NCBI GenBank assembly: GCA_026260175.1
Contig: JAKCWW010000889.1
Location: forward strand, 18,867-82,866
Direction: 5' to 3'
DNA: 64,000 nucleotides
Source of the DNA: Reticulitermes lucifugus
Lineage: Eukaryota; Arthropoda; Insecta; Blattodea; Rhinotermitidae
Each line of letters opens with the position of its first letter. The stretch's first letter is position 1. The position numbers were made by a program, and so were the translations under genes. The notes under the pieces are model-generated. The model worked only from the letters and a program-made list of their open reading frames with translations, had not been told where the DNA came from and ran no database searches. Of this stretch, positions 45,446-55,229 are shown in pieces.

Positions 45446-45974
45446 AGGGCCGTTCGCGTAAGAATTGATGCCATGTGAAAGCAGTAAGTATTATATATTC
45501 TGAGTGTGTGTCTGTATTCTTGCCTTACGTATCCGGCACGCAAATCGCACATTTTCTGCGCAGCACTATATTGTCATCTGTGGCCTTTCTGGCTGTACCA
45601 TACTTTTCCTCATTATCTCAAAAAAAGGACGCGAATTTCGAAAAAAATATTATTAAACATAACATGTGTGTTTTTATTTTCTCTACAAATTTTGTCTGAA
45701 ACATTTCTCATTCTAAAAAGATTTCAGCGAGATATTATCATAAATGTACATAGGTCTTCATGTAAAGAACCCGTTATACTTGTCACATTTTAATGAAACT
45801 TGAATGTTCTTGGCAGATTTTCGAAAAATGTTCAAGTATCAAATTTTATTAAAAGCCGACCAGTGGGAGCCGAGTTGTTCCAGGCGGACGGACAGACAGA
45901 CAGACGGACGGCCGAACGGACAGACATGACGAAGCTAATAGTCGCTTTCGCTATTTTGGGAACGCGCCTAAAAA
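45446..45974 (+). mobile_element. TTTAGGCGC-family inverted-repeat element
   Basis: Begins GAGGGCCGTTCGCGTAAG, ends GGGAACGCGCCTAAAAATT. The interior matches 32717-33209, including TTGTCATCTGTGGCC and GCCGAGTTGTTCCAGGCGG followed by a (GACA)n run. Confidence 0.75.
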
Positions 45975-46044
45975 TTTTGGAAATTGCTTTAATCAGCAGC
46001 AGTTTAAGATTTTGTTTCGTTTGCTTTGGAAATCAGAGTTGACG

Positions 46045-46510
46045 ACAATGCATTAAATGCATTGTAAGGCTCTATCGACATAGGAACGCAAACAAAAAAC
46101 TACAGCCTTTTATAGGTATAGCCTTACAATGTTTCAAAATGCATATAAGGCTCTATCGACACAAGAACGCGTGCAAACACCACATACGTTTATCGATAGA
46201 GCCTAACAATGCATTATAATGCACTCAAACGCTGTAGTGTCGAAATAGGAACAGATACAAAAAAACATAGACTTTTATAGATAGAACCGAACACAAAGAT
46301 CTATGTATATCAGTGGAGACATCACAGTACATTACAATGTATTGTGAGGCATAAACTGACAGAGTAACACAAAAACACATATATATGATAATATAGGCCT
46401 TACAATGCATTTTGATGCATTGTAAGGCCTCCTATGTCACAGGACCACACACAAAACCACAGATAGTTATTGATATATATCAATATATCAATATGTATCG
46501 ATATATATCA
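46045..46510. repeat. Degenerate satellite, unit about 80 bp with a palindrome in each
   Basis: ACAATG-type unit starts occur at 46045, 46126, 46206, 46334 and 46402. Most units open with a palindrome of the form TTACAATGCAT...ATGCATTGTAA, then GGCTCTATCGACA, an AGGAACGCAAACAAA-like segment and TTTATAGGTATAG. The array ends in a (GATATATATCAAT)n stretch (46460-46525). Confidence 0.7.
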
Positions 46511-47039
46511 ATATTGCTATACATCAATACCTCGAACTAGATTCGAACTTGAAATACCGATGTCTATACAGTCCAGAAACGAGAGGTCATTCAGATTGGC
46601 TTATTCTTGTACTTAAGACTGGAAACAGAAAGTCTAGTTTAGGCCACTAGTGAAGTGTGTGTACCTATGTACACGTATCAGCAGTTCTTCCCGCGAGGCG
46701 TAAAGCGAAAGGAGTTTACGTTGATCACACATCTTCGTCTAGCGTCGGTTTTAAGTATGTGTCCATATTTACTTCCACGCCTCCTATTAGCCTTCACATC
46801 GGTGTGCTTTCATAAGGCAAATACACATAAATACTCGTACGAAGTAGAAACGGAGCAAATTCCTAAACAGAATTTACCGTTTTCTGGAATATTACAACGT
46901 GTAATTTGAAAGAAACCAATGTATTGGAACAACTTTCTGCAGCATTTTTCTTCGAGACGTCGATGTCGGTGTGTATCAACTTGCACCATATTACCCTGCT
47001 TTTAACCATCATCACTTGCTTGTGTTCATAGGAAACCTG

Positions 47040-47785
47040 GCACAATTATAATACTGGGATGTGAGCTAACAACATATAGGCCAATAAAAACATATGGGTG
47101 TGAATCTTGGCCTCTGTCCTCCAAACACAACAGTCAACTGCAATCCACAGAAATGAGATTTGTATCTCACAGCTCGACGGCCGTAGTGGCCTACGCCTCC
47201 TCTATGGCCTTCCGCGATCAAACTCTGACATACCACAATCATTTCGACTCCTCTGGACGAGTGATCGGTCCATCCCTGAGACCTCTACCTGTCAACACAC
47301 AACACTCACAAGAGACAGGCATCCACGCCCCCGGCGTGATTCGAACCCGCAAGCGAGCCTTAAAACCACCGGGATCGGCTACTGAAATGAGATATTTTAG
47401 GAAAATAGAGGGGAAAACCAAAAGAGACTGGATCAAAAATCAAACAATAAGAAGGAGATTAGGAATAATTTCCCACAAAGAAATGATAGAATTAGCACAA
47501 TTTAGATGGTGTGGACACGTTGTAAGAATGGAGTATGAGAGATGCCCCAAAATGGTCTGGCAAGCTAAAACACAGGGGAAGAGACCCAAAGGAAGACCCC
47601 GACAGACTTAAGAAGAAGGGACATAGAAGAGTTTGAAGGAAAGATGAATTGAATGGACAGAAGTACGAGCTATAGCTCGAGGCCGTGAGACATGGAAAGC
47701 TCTTTGTAAACCCTCTACACCTACTGGTAGAAGAGGTTCGACGGAGTGAAGTGAAGAGAAGTGAAGAAGGTTGTAAGTTATAGCC
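47040..47785 (+). mobile_element. LINE fragment (third family) split by a SINE
   Basis: Before the SINE the frame reads YRPIKTYGCESWPLSS and STEMRF, the Y-G-xE-xW block after the reverse transcriptase thumb. After the SINE it resumes with EMRYFRKIEGKTKRDWI, IIxHKEMIELAQFRWCGHV and GKRPKGRPRQT before a stop, then an ARGRETWKALCKP tail. Removing the SINE and one 10-bp duplicate joins the two halves at EMR. Confidence 0.8.
47160..47383 (-). mobile_element. SINE inserted in a LINE, 10-bp target duplication
   Basis: GAAATGAGAT flanks the element at 47150-47159 and 47384-47393. The antisense body (GGACGAGTGATCGGTCC, CACAACACTCACAAGAGAC) leads to an antisense B box (GTGATTCGAACCCGC) and CACCGGGATCGGC. 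Same family as 3961, 27325 and 61565. Confidence 0.9.
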
Positions 47786-48084
47786 TTGCATTCATCTGGA
47801 AACGTTCAGGAAATGTTACTCGGTTAGATGTGTCAGTGTGTGTTTGGGGAATGTGCGTGGAGCCTGTTGAAACGGACTGGTGACACGAGTCTCAAACTGG
47901 ATGACCTTCCGAAAAGTCAACTCATTGCTTAACCCGGTCACGTACCAGACTGGGAAGCACACATGTTTACCTGCTGAATGTCACTTGCGTGTGAACACAG
48001 CAAGGGCTTCAATAAATAGCTCAAGGAAGTGTGAGTAACAATTTAGACTTCCACGATGGTGATTGTTCCGATTGTGGTATTCCG

Positions 48085-48107
48085 GGTTGTGACACCACAT
48101 AGTCTAA
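48085..48107 (+). repeat. Terminus of the GGATGTGACGCCGTGTAG family (diverged)
   Basis: CCGGGTTGTGACACCACATAGTCT keeps the spacing and most bases of the family end. Confidence 0.45.
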
Positions 48108-48360
48108 GATGGATAGCGTCAAGCCTGGGTTAGTGTATGAGGATGAACTAAACATCGTGGTGTTGTCAAACCGGCCTTATAAAGTTACTGCTTTTTTCTT
48201 GAAGTGGCGTCTTTCCTCTAACCCAAATGTTTCGAATGACATAAAGGTACGAGCTTTAGAGAAACTGAGCGTTAAAAAATCTGCACTCACTTTCCTACAA
48301 TCAATCACATATACCAACCAATGCACATAATAGGTTTACAAACTGCACATAAGTTTTAAA

Positions 48361-48405
48361 AACTCCTACACATGTTTCGGCGCCGAGGCGCCATCCTCAG
48401 GGAGT
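48361..48405 (-). ncRNA. Type I hammerhead ribozyme motif, intact core
   Basis: On the minus strand: ACTCC (48405-48401), CTGAGGA (48400-48394, fits CUGAnGA), one base, stem II GGCGC/GCGCC with loop CTCG, GAAA, stem III CATGTG (two base pairs), UA, then GGAGT pairing with ACTCC. Predicted cleavage follows the UA (about 48366). Every conserved position is present. It lies just 3' of an unexplained 73-codon open frame at 48109-48330 on the other strand. Confidence 0.65.
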
Positions 48406-48409
48406 CTCA

Positions 48410-50220
48410 ATTACAAATATCAAATTAACTTTCCGACATTTGATCCCTTGAGTAAAATAATCCATTTATATGGGCCGAAAAACGGGCTTGAAAAAACAAA
48501 TTTGCAAAGTGTTACTAAACACTGAAAGTACAATTTAACAGAGGTTGTGCACAATTATTACTTATTTACACAATATTATAGTTAAGATAATAAGAGTTAA
48601 TTTGCAAACAAAAAGCAAGTTTTTCTCCGTAATTAATTAAGAATCACCCTATTAAGGCATATGGTGAACTACAGATATGCTCCAAATATTAAACCTGCAC
48701 TATACGATGTTCACGGTCAGCTGTATCCCGGCCACTTTACTCCCCAAGAAAGCCTAACTTGATAATTATCAAGTTAGGCCGCGTGGATCAGGGCGAGGAT
48801 GCAGTCAGGTTAGACAGGCAAAGCGACATGGGGAGATGGCTCAAGTAATCACAGTTCTGGCTTGTATTCGACAGAAGCCGGGTCCGAATTTGGCCCCAGA
48901 CACTGACAATCTTGCTTCGGCGAACTTTCCTTCAGTCTCTCCAGGCGATCCTGGATATCACCTCCTACTGGCTCAAGAAATGTTTATTCTACATTGTCAC
49001 ATCACCCGATAATACACAGTCTCTGTCAGTCAACATATCATAAAGAAACAGTGAGATGTGGATAGGAGATACAGACCTGTCCGAGGCAGTAGAAACGGTG
49101 ATAGGGAATAGGCAGAAAATTACAGATCTGTTGATACACGACTGCACGCATAGTATTCGGCGACAGCTGGCCGGAAAATGGAATTTACTGTTTACAGGCG
49201 AAGACAGACGTGTGCACTGCTTACTCGAACGTTAAACAAAGCGACATTCTGTTCGCACAAGTTATTTGAGAGCTCTTTTGTTTCTCATAATAAAGACCGA
49301 CTGTTTCCTGAAATATTATCATCCAATTTATCCTACATGTAGGGATTCAGTGTGTTTTCTTGGAAATAAGATAAGTCTTTGAATACGAAGTTGCAAAATT
49401 TTCTTAGAGGAACTAAAGATAGCAGGACTGCAAATGGTATGTTCCGTGACTCAGTACACGGAATTAACCAAGGCATTCTTTACTTTCTAACTAGCCTATC
49501 ATAAGGTTTCACAGCACATTTGCAAATTTAATTGCATTTATGCCCACGAGAAAAGTAAGACTTTCGCTCCATCTGTTGCCATAAAACTCACTCCTATGTC
49601 GGAGTTTATAAAATCACTTTCTAACATAACATTCGTCTGAAGAACTACAGATGTCCTGACAGGACAACCTACGATTCGAACCGGGTGCTTCGGGAACAAG
49701 AGTGTGAGTATATCTAGTTCAGACAGATCCGAAAACGTTTTCGAAGCTGACTATCCATCCGCAAGCTTCTGAGGGACAGGTGAACAGAGAACAGGATATG
49801 AGCCACTCTGAAGAAAACATAAGGCGAAGAAATCACACTTACATTTCGTCAGTCGACTTTGAAAACTAATTGCATTATGAAAACGCCTACATAAAATAAA
49901 TACAAATTTGGGGGATTCACAGGCTCTGAGTTTGTGTACGTATTCTTGCGTAAGAGATTGTGACTTGTAAGATCAATCCAAGGACAGAATGAGGGGCAGT
50001 GTACCAGCAAAGTGATGATGTAAACAAAAAAACATATGCTCATCATTGCGATGAATAATGAATTATCAGAAGCCTTACAGTGGCCAGTGCCTGACGACCT
50101 TGTTCTAAGTCATTCAAATTAACAAGATTCACGTTTCTCGAATACGCGACTGCCTAAGTGTTTCAAATAGAGCTGCATCGCAAACACGTATTATTATGGG
50201 TGTACATTCCGTGCATTGTT
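48410..50220. other. Interval with a perfect palindrome and a decayed SINE, no gene
   Basis: 48752-48779 is a perfect 28-bp palindrome. 48830-48960 holds a tRNA-like block (GGGAGATGGCTCAAG, GCCGGGTCCGAATTTGG). 49655-49740 holds an antisense B-box-like ACGATTCGAACCGGG. The remainder is unrecognised. Confidence 0.45.
48752..48779. repeat. Perfect 28-bp palindrome
   Basis: The 14-base half GCCTAACTTGATAA is followed at once by its exact reverse complement, with no spacer. Confidence 0.95.
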
Positions 50221-50222
50221 CT

Positions 50223-50404
50223 GATGAATTATAGTCAATTTTTTAAAACAACAAAATGCACACAACTATTCACATATAAATATTACATATATCGCTCCCT
50301 AAAGATGGTGTTTTGAACGCCGAAACACGTCGCAGTGATATATATAATATTTATATGTGAAACGTTGTGTGCCTTTAGTTGGTTTAATAAATTGACTATA
50401 ATTA
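50223..50404. mobile_element. Foldback element with a hammerhead motif at its apex
   Basis: Arms of about 75 bp (left AATTATAGTCAATTTTTTAA, CACATATAAATATTACATAT; right ATATTTATATGTG, AATTGACTATAATT) are inverted copies meeting at the hammerhead core 50299-50331. The arms therefore form a greatly extended stem I. No coding capacity. Confidence 0.85.
50299..50331 (+). ncRNA. Hammerhead ribozyme motif with one core change
   Basis: CTAAAGA (50299-50305; CUGAnGA with G to A), stem II GGTGTT/AACGCC with one G-T pair and a 3-base loop, GAAA (50322-50325), CACG, UC (50330-50331), then the stem I 3' strand from 50332. The nearest 11 positions of stem I, TATATCGCTCC against GCAGTGATATA, include a G-T pair and one mismatch. 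The core G-to-A change should impair or stop cleavage. Confidence 0.55.
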
Positions 50405-50459
50405 ATCACATTATATTACATTCGGTCAATATTCCGCCTACAGTTGTACTACCGTACGG

Positions 50460-50565
50460 ACTCTGATGACATGTAGAGTGGTAGACATCTATCAATATTT
50501 CGGAGAAACCCGCTACCTTCTCCTTCAAGGTAGGTGGCAGTAGCACCTTCCTTCGAAGTACTGGC
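50460..50565 (+). repeat. Relic of the GGATGTGACGCCGTGTAG family
   Basis: TGATGACATGTAGAGTGGTAGACAT then ATATTTCGGAGAAACC and CCTTCAAGGTAGG follow the order of parts in other copies. Confidence 0.45.
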
Positions 50566-50682
50566 AGTTATCCAATAATTACACTGTGTCACATACGACG
50601 AAACAATAATTGTCATAGTGATGGCGGTGAGACTAAGGTACTCATAACAAATAATAGTAGTAAACCTCTTAGTACAACAACG

Positions 50683-50885
50683 GAAGTAAGATACGGTGAT
50701 GAAATTTCAGAAACATTATTCTTTGTAACATTAAACATGGTCCTAGTCGGCAACGCATAAAAACCAACCTCTTTTCGAATTCAAACAAATTTTTGCTTGT
50801 GCTGATGATATTATTTTGGTCACCAGAAATATTCAGACTTCAAAAGAAATATTGTCTTCATTGGAAAATGAAACTTTGTTCAAAA
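50683..50885 (+). pseudogene. Reverse transcriptase fragment (non-LTR) with FACADDIILVT
   Basis: One frame reads EVRYGDEISETLFFVTLNM (the R-x-GDxxSxxLF palm block). After a frame change another reads FEFKQIFACADDIILVTRN, with the catalytic ADD, then SKEILSSLEN. It is a short, frameshifted LINE remnant not clearly of family A or B. Confidence 0.65.
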
Positions 50886-51045
50886 TACAGTTTATGTATA
50901 TAAAATATTGCTCTGAGGAATTGTCAAATACATAAGAGACACACTAGCTCTTAACAGCATCGCCAGGGGGTCTGCTCTAAGTATAATTACGTCTTGCTTG
51001 CTACATTTCCTAAGCGCAGTAATGATGGCGCAGACGAAAAAAATA

Positions 51046-51069
51046 ATATATATATATATATATATATAT
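51046..51069. repeat. (AT)n microsatellite
   Basis: About 12 AT units directly before an antisense SINE. Confidence 0.95.
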
Positions 51070-51285
51070 GGGGGTTGCAGAGGTATAGCTCTACTCGTAA
51101 TGAACCACGACGCTAGGTGGAAGTAAGTGGTCAACATTACGCCCCAGCCGTTTTACCCACTGAAATAATCCCGGTACGCAACGAATAGGAGGCTGGGTGG
51201 GCTCCAGAGCCGTTCTGGATGATTTTGAGATGAGAAAAATCTCTAGCCCTACCGGGATTCAACTACGTTATCCCGACTCCCATAT
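51069..51285 (-). mobile_element. Family C SINE, antisense
   Basis: GGTATAGCTCTACTCGTAATG, GTGGTCAACATTACGCCCC, CCGGGATTCAACTACG (antisense B box), TTATCCCGACTCCC (antisense 5' end). Confidence 0.75.
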
Positions 51286-51324
51286 AATAGGTAATGGTCA
51301 TTCCATGCCATGCCTATGCAGGCA

Positions 51325-51572
51325 CAGAGGAGAGGTGGATTTATAGCTCCAACCCATCCGCAACCTTGGCGCTAGAAGGGGATGGGTGATCAGCACCACA
51401 CGCCGGCCGCTTTACTCCCGAGAAGACCCGGTACCGATTGTACAGAAGGCTCGGTGGGCCTCGAGGCCGGTCTGGATGGGCATGGAAAATCTTGCCCCCA
51501 CCAGGATTCGATTTTCAAAGCGTCCAGCCCGTAGCGAGTCGCTACACCGACTACGCTATCCTGGTCATATAC
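51325..51572 (-). mobile_element. Family C SINE, antisense, beside a (TA)n run
   Basis: GGTGGATTTATAGCTCCAACC, CACGCCGGCCGCTTTACTCC, CAGGATTCGATTTTCAAAGC, GAGTCGCTACACCGACTACG, CTATCCTGGTCATA. A (TA)n microsatellite follows at 51575-51600. Confidence 0.8.
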
Positions 51573-51888
51573 TGTATATATATATATATATATATATATA
51601 CTAGTGTCCGATTTTAAGCAAAATTTGAATGGAAAGACCGCTCTGCAACATCCAATTACGTGGAAAGCCCTTCAGCACTTCCTGAAATGTTACACGAATG
51701 TAAAGTGGCGGATATCCAGAAACGCACAGGCACATGGCGAAGCCAACAGATACACTGTTAAATATGTTTGTTTACGAAAGCGCAAAAACCGCATTTGAAA
51801 CCTCACAGAGGGCTTGCTACAAATGTAGTATAGTTTTCTTCTGTTCAAATAGTTAAGGTTCTCAATCCAGCGACTAAAAATATTAGTC

Positions 51889-52310
51889 TTCCGGAATATG
51901 ACGACGTGTAGTTTTGTAGGTGAACACTCATTTTTCAAACCAGACTACACACCGCGTCACAGGGACGGATCCAGGGTGCGGGCGTATGAGACGCTCCCCC
52001 CCCCCCGAATCATTGGCTTGTGCATAATTATATGTGCAATTACCTTTAATTCACATTTTATTTAAACTCTTATTTTACCTAATATGTAAACATAGTAATG
52101 AAATTGATATTATTTGATGTTAGTGTCAAAGTTGATTTTGTTTTATTCTTGCTTGCATGACCTTTTTTTTCCTTAGAATAAACCACTAATTCACACTGAA
52201 TGTATTTTGCCCTACCAAATTTCATACTGTGTCATTAAATACCCCCCCCTCCACCCGCCTTAAAAATTTCCTTGATCCGCCACTGCCACTTCACATTTCA
52301 AAAGACTAAC
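51889..52310. repeat. Hairpin of the GGATGTGACGCCGTGTAG family, split by a hAT-like element
   Basis: GGAATATGACGACGTGTAG at 51896 and its inverted partner CAGACTACACACCGCGTCA at 51941-51959 form the hairpin. The second arm is cut by the insertion at 51960 and may resume as CCACTTCACATTTC after 52285. Confidence 0.65.
51960..52285. mobile_element. hAT-like non-autonomous element (326 bp)
   Basis: Termini CAGGGACGGATCCAGG (51960-51975) and, inverted, CAGTGGCGGATCAAGG (52285-52270) agree at 13 of 16 positions. Flanks CCGCGTCA and CCACTTCA agree at 6 of 8, fitting the 8-bp target duplication of hAT elements. Subterminal C-rich runs occur at both ends. No coding capacity. Confidence 0.75.
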
Positions 52311-52589
52311 TTCTTCTCACTCCAGTATTCCTATAAATACAATCACTGACGCCGACGGTATCTTAGAAACATCAGCCCCATAGACACTGTTGTGAGTGTG
52401 ATTCAAAGAAACGACAGTACCTCGACTAGCTGCGTATTGCAGAGCATCGCTGGCTTGAAATGCATTTTTATAAGACGCAGTCTGGAGACCAGCCTTCTCA
52501 AGGTTAACGTGTGCGGCACAGTCCCAGACATCTGACACCCCGAGGCAAGAGCGTACAAGCAATTCAGAGTAGGCTACTGGGTAGGGTTT

Positions 52590-53160
52590 CAGGCTCTCAC
52601 GGTGACGAATATGACAACTGCTCTCTTCTACAGCGTGACGCTGGTGCGCGCCCAGAATGTTTTGTTGGGTGTACTGACCCTGAAGCTACATAACATTTAT
52701 GTTTGATTTTAAAAATTATGTTATAAAAAGCATGTAATTATAACTGTAACATAACAATTAATACATGTTCCATGACTCACTCATCTAATTTAAATCACGT
52801 CTAATATTTTTTTTTAATTTCATCTAAGACATCCTGATTTTTCTTATTTTATTTTTCAAAATTTTAATGTACTAGTCATCAGCCGATTCCAGTGGTTGGT
52901 TTCGGCTGAAGGGCAAATCACGTAAAATGTTTAATATGATCGTGTCTACAAATTTTCTGTTTTTTAAATTTCGATTTGAGGGGCCTGCCGGGCTGAACCG
53001 CCCCCCCCCTCCCCTGGGTGCGCTCCTGGGTGTAGGAGAAGTGTTCAGTATCAATGTTTCAGGGAAAGCTGTTGCCTCCTTCTTCATTATGGTTGAATGA
53101 AATGTTGGTGAAGGCAGCAGGATTCCCTGAAACATCAGTCAGCATACGGATCATTAGAGA
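52590..53160. repeat. Relics of the GGATGTGACGCCGTGTAG family and a GC-rich repeat
   Basis: 52600-52680 (ACAACTGCTCTCTTCTACAG, CGTGACGCTGGTG) and 53040-53150 (CAATGTTTCAGGGAAAGC, its inverted partner TTCCCTGAAACATCAG) carry family parts. 52975-53030 holds a C8 run and GGGTGCGCTCCTGGG. Confidence 0.45.
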
Positions 53161-53393
53161 ATACCGCAATATTCAAATCAAGGCACTGCGTAATATAACA
53201 AGGCACACTGTCACAGCATAAAACCAAGAGGCCTGTCGTCTGTATCAGACCTTTCGGAAGGCACTGGTAATGTTGTACACGATTGCTTCAACCTTCAATG
53301 ATTTCGCATACCACACATATATTGTCTGTATGCCTTTGGTTTTGTTCTCAGAATAAATACAAAAACTTATCCTAAATGTAAACATTGCTTTCT

Positions 53394-53515
53394 TCCAGGA
53401 CGTGAAGCCGTGTAGCTTGATATGTATATCGATATTAACTTAGACACCTGCCGCCTCCCACAACAGGGTGGTCAGCACCTCTCTACCAAACTACGCGGTG
53501 TTTCAGAAAAATATG
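53394..53515 (+). repeat. Copy of the GGATGTGACGCCGTGTAG family
   Basis: CCAGGACGTGAAGCCGTGTAGC (53397) and the inverted partner ACCAAACTACGCGGTGTTTC (53488-53507). Confidence 0.55.
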
Positions 53516-53539
53516 CCGACTGCATCTTCAGATTGGGAA

Positions 53540-53680
53540 GACGGGTGGGCCCAGAGTAGGTCTGAAAACTGTGGAGAAGCGAAAGTGTTTGCACGGCCGG
53601 GAAATGAACTCCAGTGTTCCGATCGTCCAGGACTTAACTTAGTCGCTCTACTGACTCAGATTCGACGGGCCATTGTATAA
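53540..53680 (-). mobile_element. Decayed tRNA-derived repeat, antisense
   Basis: GGCCGGGAAATGAACTCCAGTG (B-box side) and TTAGTCGCTCTACTGACTCAG (A-box side) are in antisense order. Confidence 0.45.
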
Positions 53681-53689
53681 TAATAATTA

Positions 53690-54945
53690 TTATTATTATC
53701 ATTAGTATTATGTGAAAAAGGCTTACGTTTCTAGATATTGACTGACACTAATTTACTCATATGACTGCGTTCTGCATGAAATTCGACAGGATGCTAGTGA
53801 GAAATCAAGTTCACAAATTCTGATAACAGAAACAAATACTATATATTTCTGGCTCCTAATTGACAGACTCTAGAAAACGGACTTTTTTCTATCTACAATC
53901 TTCGTCTGTGTTCCAGGATACTGAAGAATGGCCGACGCATTAGCATGAGGAAGCTGGCTTAGAAATAGGTCAATAAGGAAACTTCCTACAATACCTACAG
54001 ATCTCGTGAAGACAAGCACAAAACTATTTCAATGTCATCAGGAAGTTCCACCCAATACATCCAGTTCTATTGTAAGAATTTGGCTTTAATTCCATAGCAG
54101 ACACTAGATGTCAGAACACGCTTACTTACAGAGTGGACCTCCATACACTTCATTTTAGAATCACCCACCAGATGGTGCATAAAGTGCATAAACGTTGTTG
54201 ATGTTAAAGAGATGTATGGAATTTTCGTCACAGTTAGAGGTTTGAATAGTACAGCCTGCAAAATCATTTGGGACGAGAAATTTTCCCAAACTTTGAATTT
54301 CTTTTTATTAAAACCATACTGAAGTTTGGTAAAGTTAAACAGAACTAAACTCTCATTCCAGCCTAAAGTCATAACTATAATGCAATAAATATTCGTCTAA
54401 GCTTCTCGATTGTTTAAACAGAACATAGATGCCGTGATTCTTATCAGTTAATTTCAGAAGAAGAAACTAGAGTAGAAAATTCTGACCGCGACATAAATCA
54501 GGCGCGTTTACGACAGAAACGGCGGCTTTTCCTGGCTTTTCTCATTTTCTGTCGAACAATTCTAGAAACCCAGACTACTCTTGAAGTTAGAGTCAGTTCT
54601 TTCCTCCGAAACCTTAGGATACATCATCATATTACGGAGTGTCATAAACCAGAAGAGCTGCCATAAGAACTATCCAGTACCGAGGCTTTAAAATTCATCA
54701 CAAAGAACTTCAGAAAGTACATCCGGTAGCCAATAAAGTCCCCAATCCATCTAGTTTAATTAACCAATACATCGCTTCCTAAAACTTCCTTTACTTCCTT
54801 TACCCCTCCTACAAGGGTTAAAACCCGTAATCTAAACCCAAATGCTGACATGCATTCAGCTATGGGTTCGTCTACATTCCTCTGCCTCTTACACGCCTTT
54901 ATGGCGTGGGGTACTTAGGTACAAGCGGAGTTTCATATTTATGGT
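53690..54945. other. Interval without recognised gene
   Basis: An (ATT)n-like run begins it (53682-53710). The 101-codon minus frame at 54067-54372 has no known motif. Confidence 0.35.
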
Positions 54946-54954
54946 ATAGTTGTA

Positions 54955-55228
54955 AGGTTCGCCCTCGACCTGCCATGAAGGCAGAGGGTGAGTACAGGTA
55001 TGGCTCTACCATTTATTTAACCTTGTAGCTAGATGTGGGTGCGTGGTCGACGCCACGCCCCGGCTGCTTTACCCCCGGGAAAGAGACCCGTGACCGATTG
55101 TACAGGAGGCTGGGTGGGCCCCCGGGCCGGTCTGGACGGGTGCAGAATACCTCGCCCCCAACGGGATTCGATCCCCGGATCTTCCAGCCTGTAGCGAGTT
55201 GCTATACCGACTACGACATCCCGGACGA
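54955..55228 (-). mobile_element. Family C SINE, antisense, near full length
   Basis: Runs from GTTCGCCCTCGACCTGCCATGAAGG through CACGCCCCGGCTGCTTTACC and GGGTGGGCCCCCGGGCC to GGGATTCGATCCCCGG (antisense B box) and GAGTTGCTATACCGACTACG, ending ATCCCGG. Confidence 0.85.
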
Positions 55229-55229
55229 G

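Noticed and set aside
45890-45930. GACAGACAGACGGACGG run as a CRISPR-like or regulatory array
   Set aside because: It is a simple (GACA)n-type part of the TTTAGGCGC element, without spacers.
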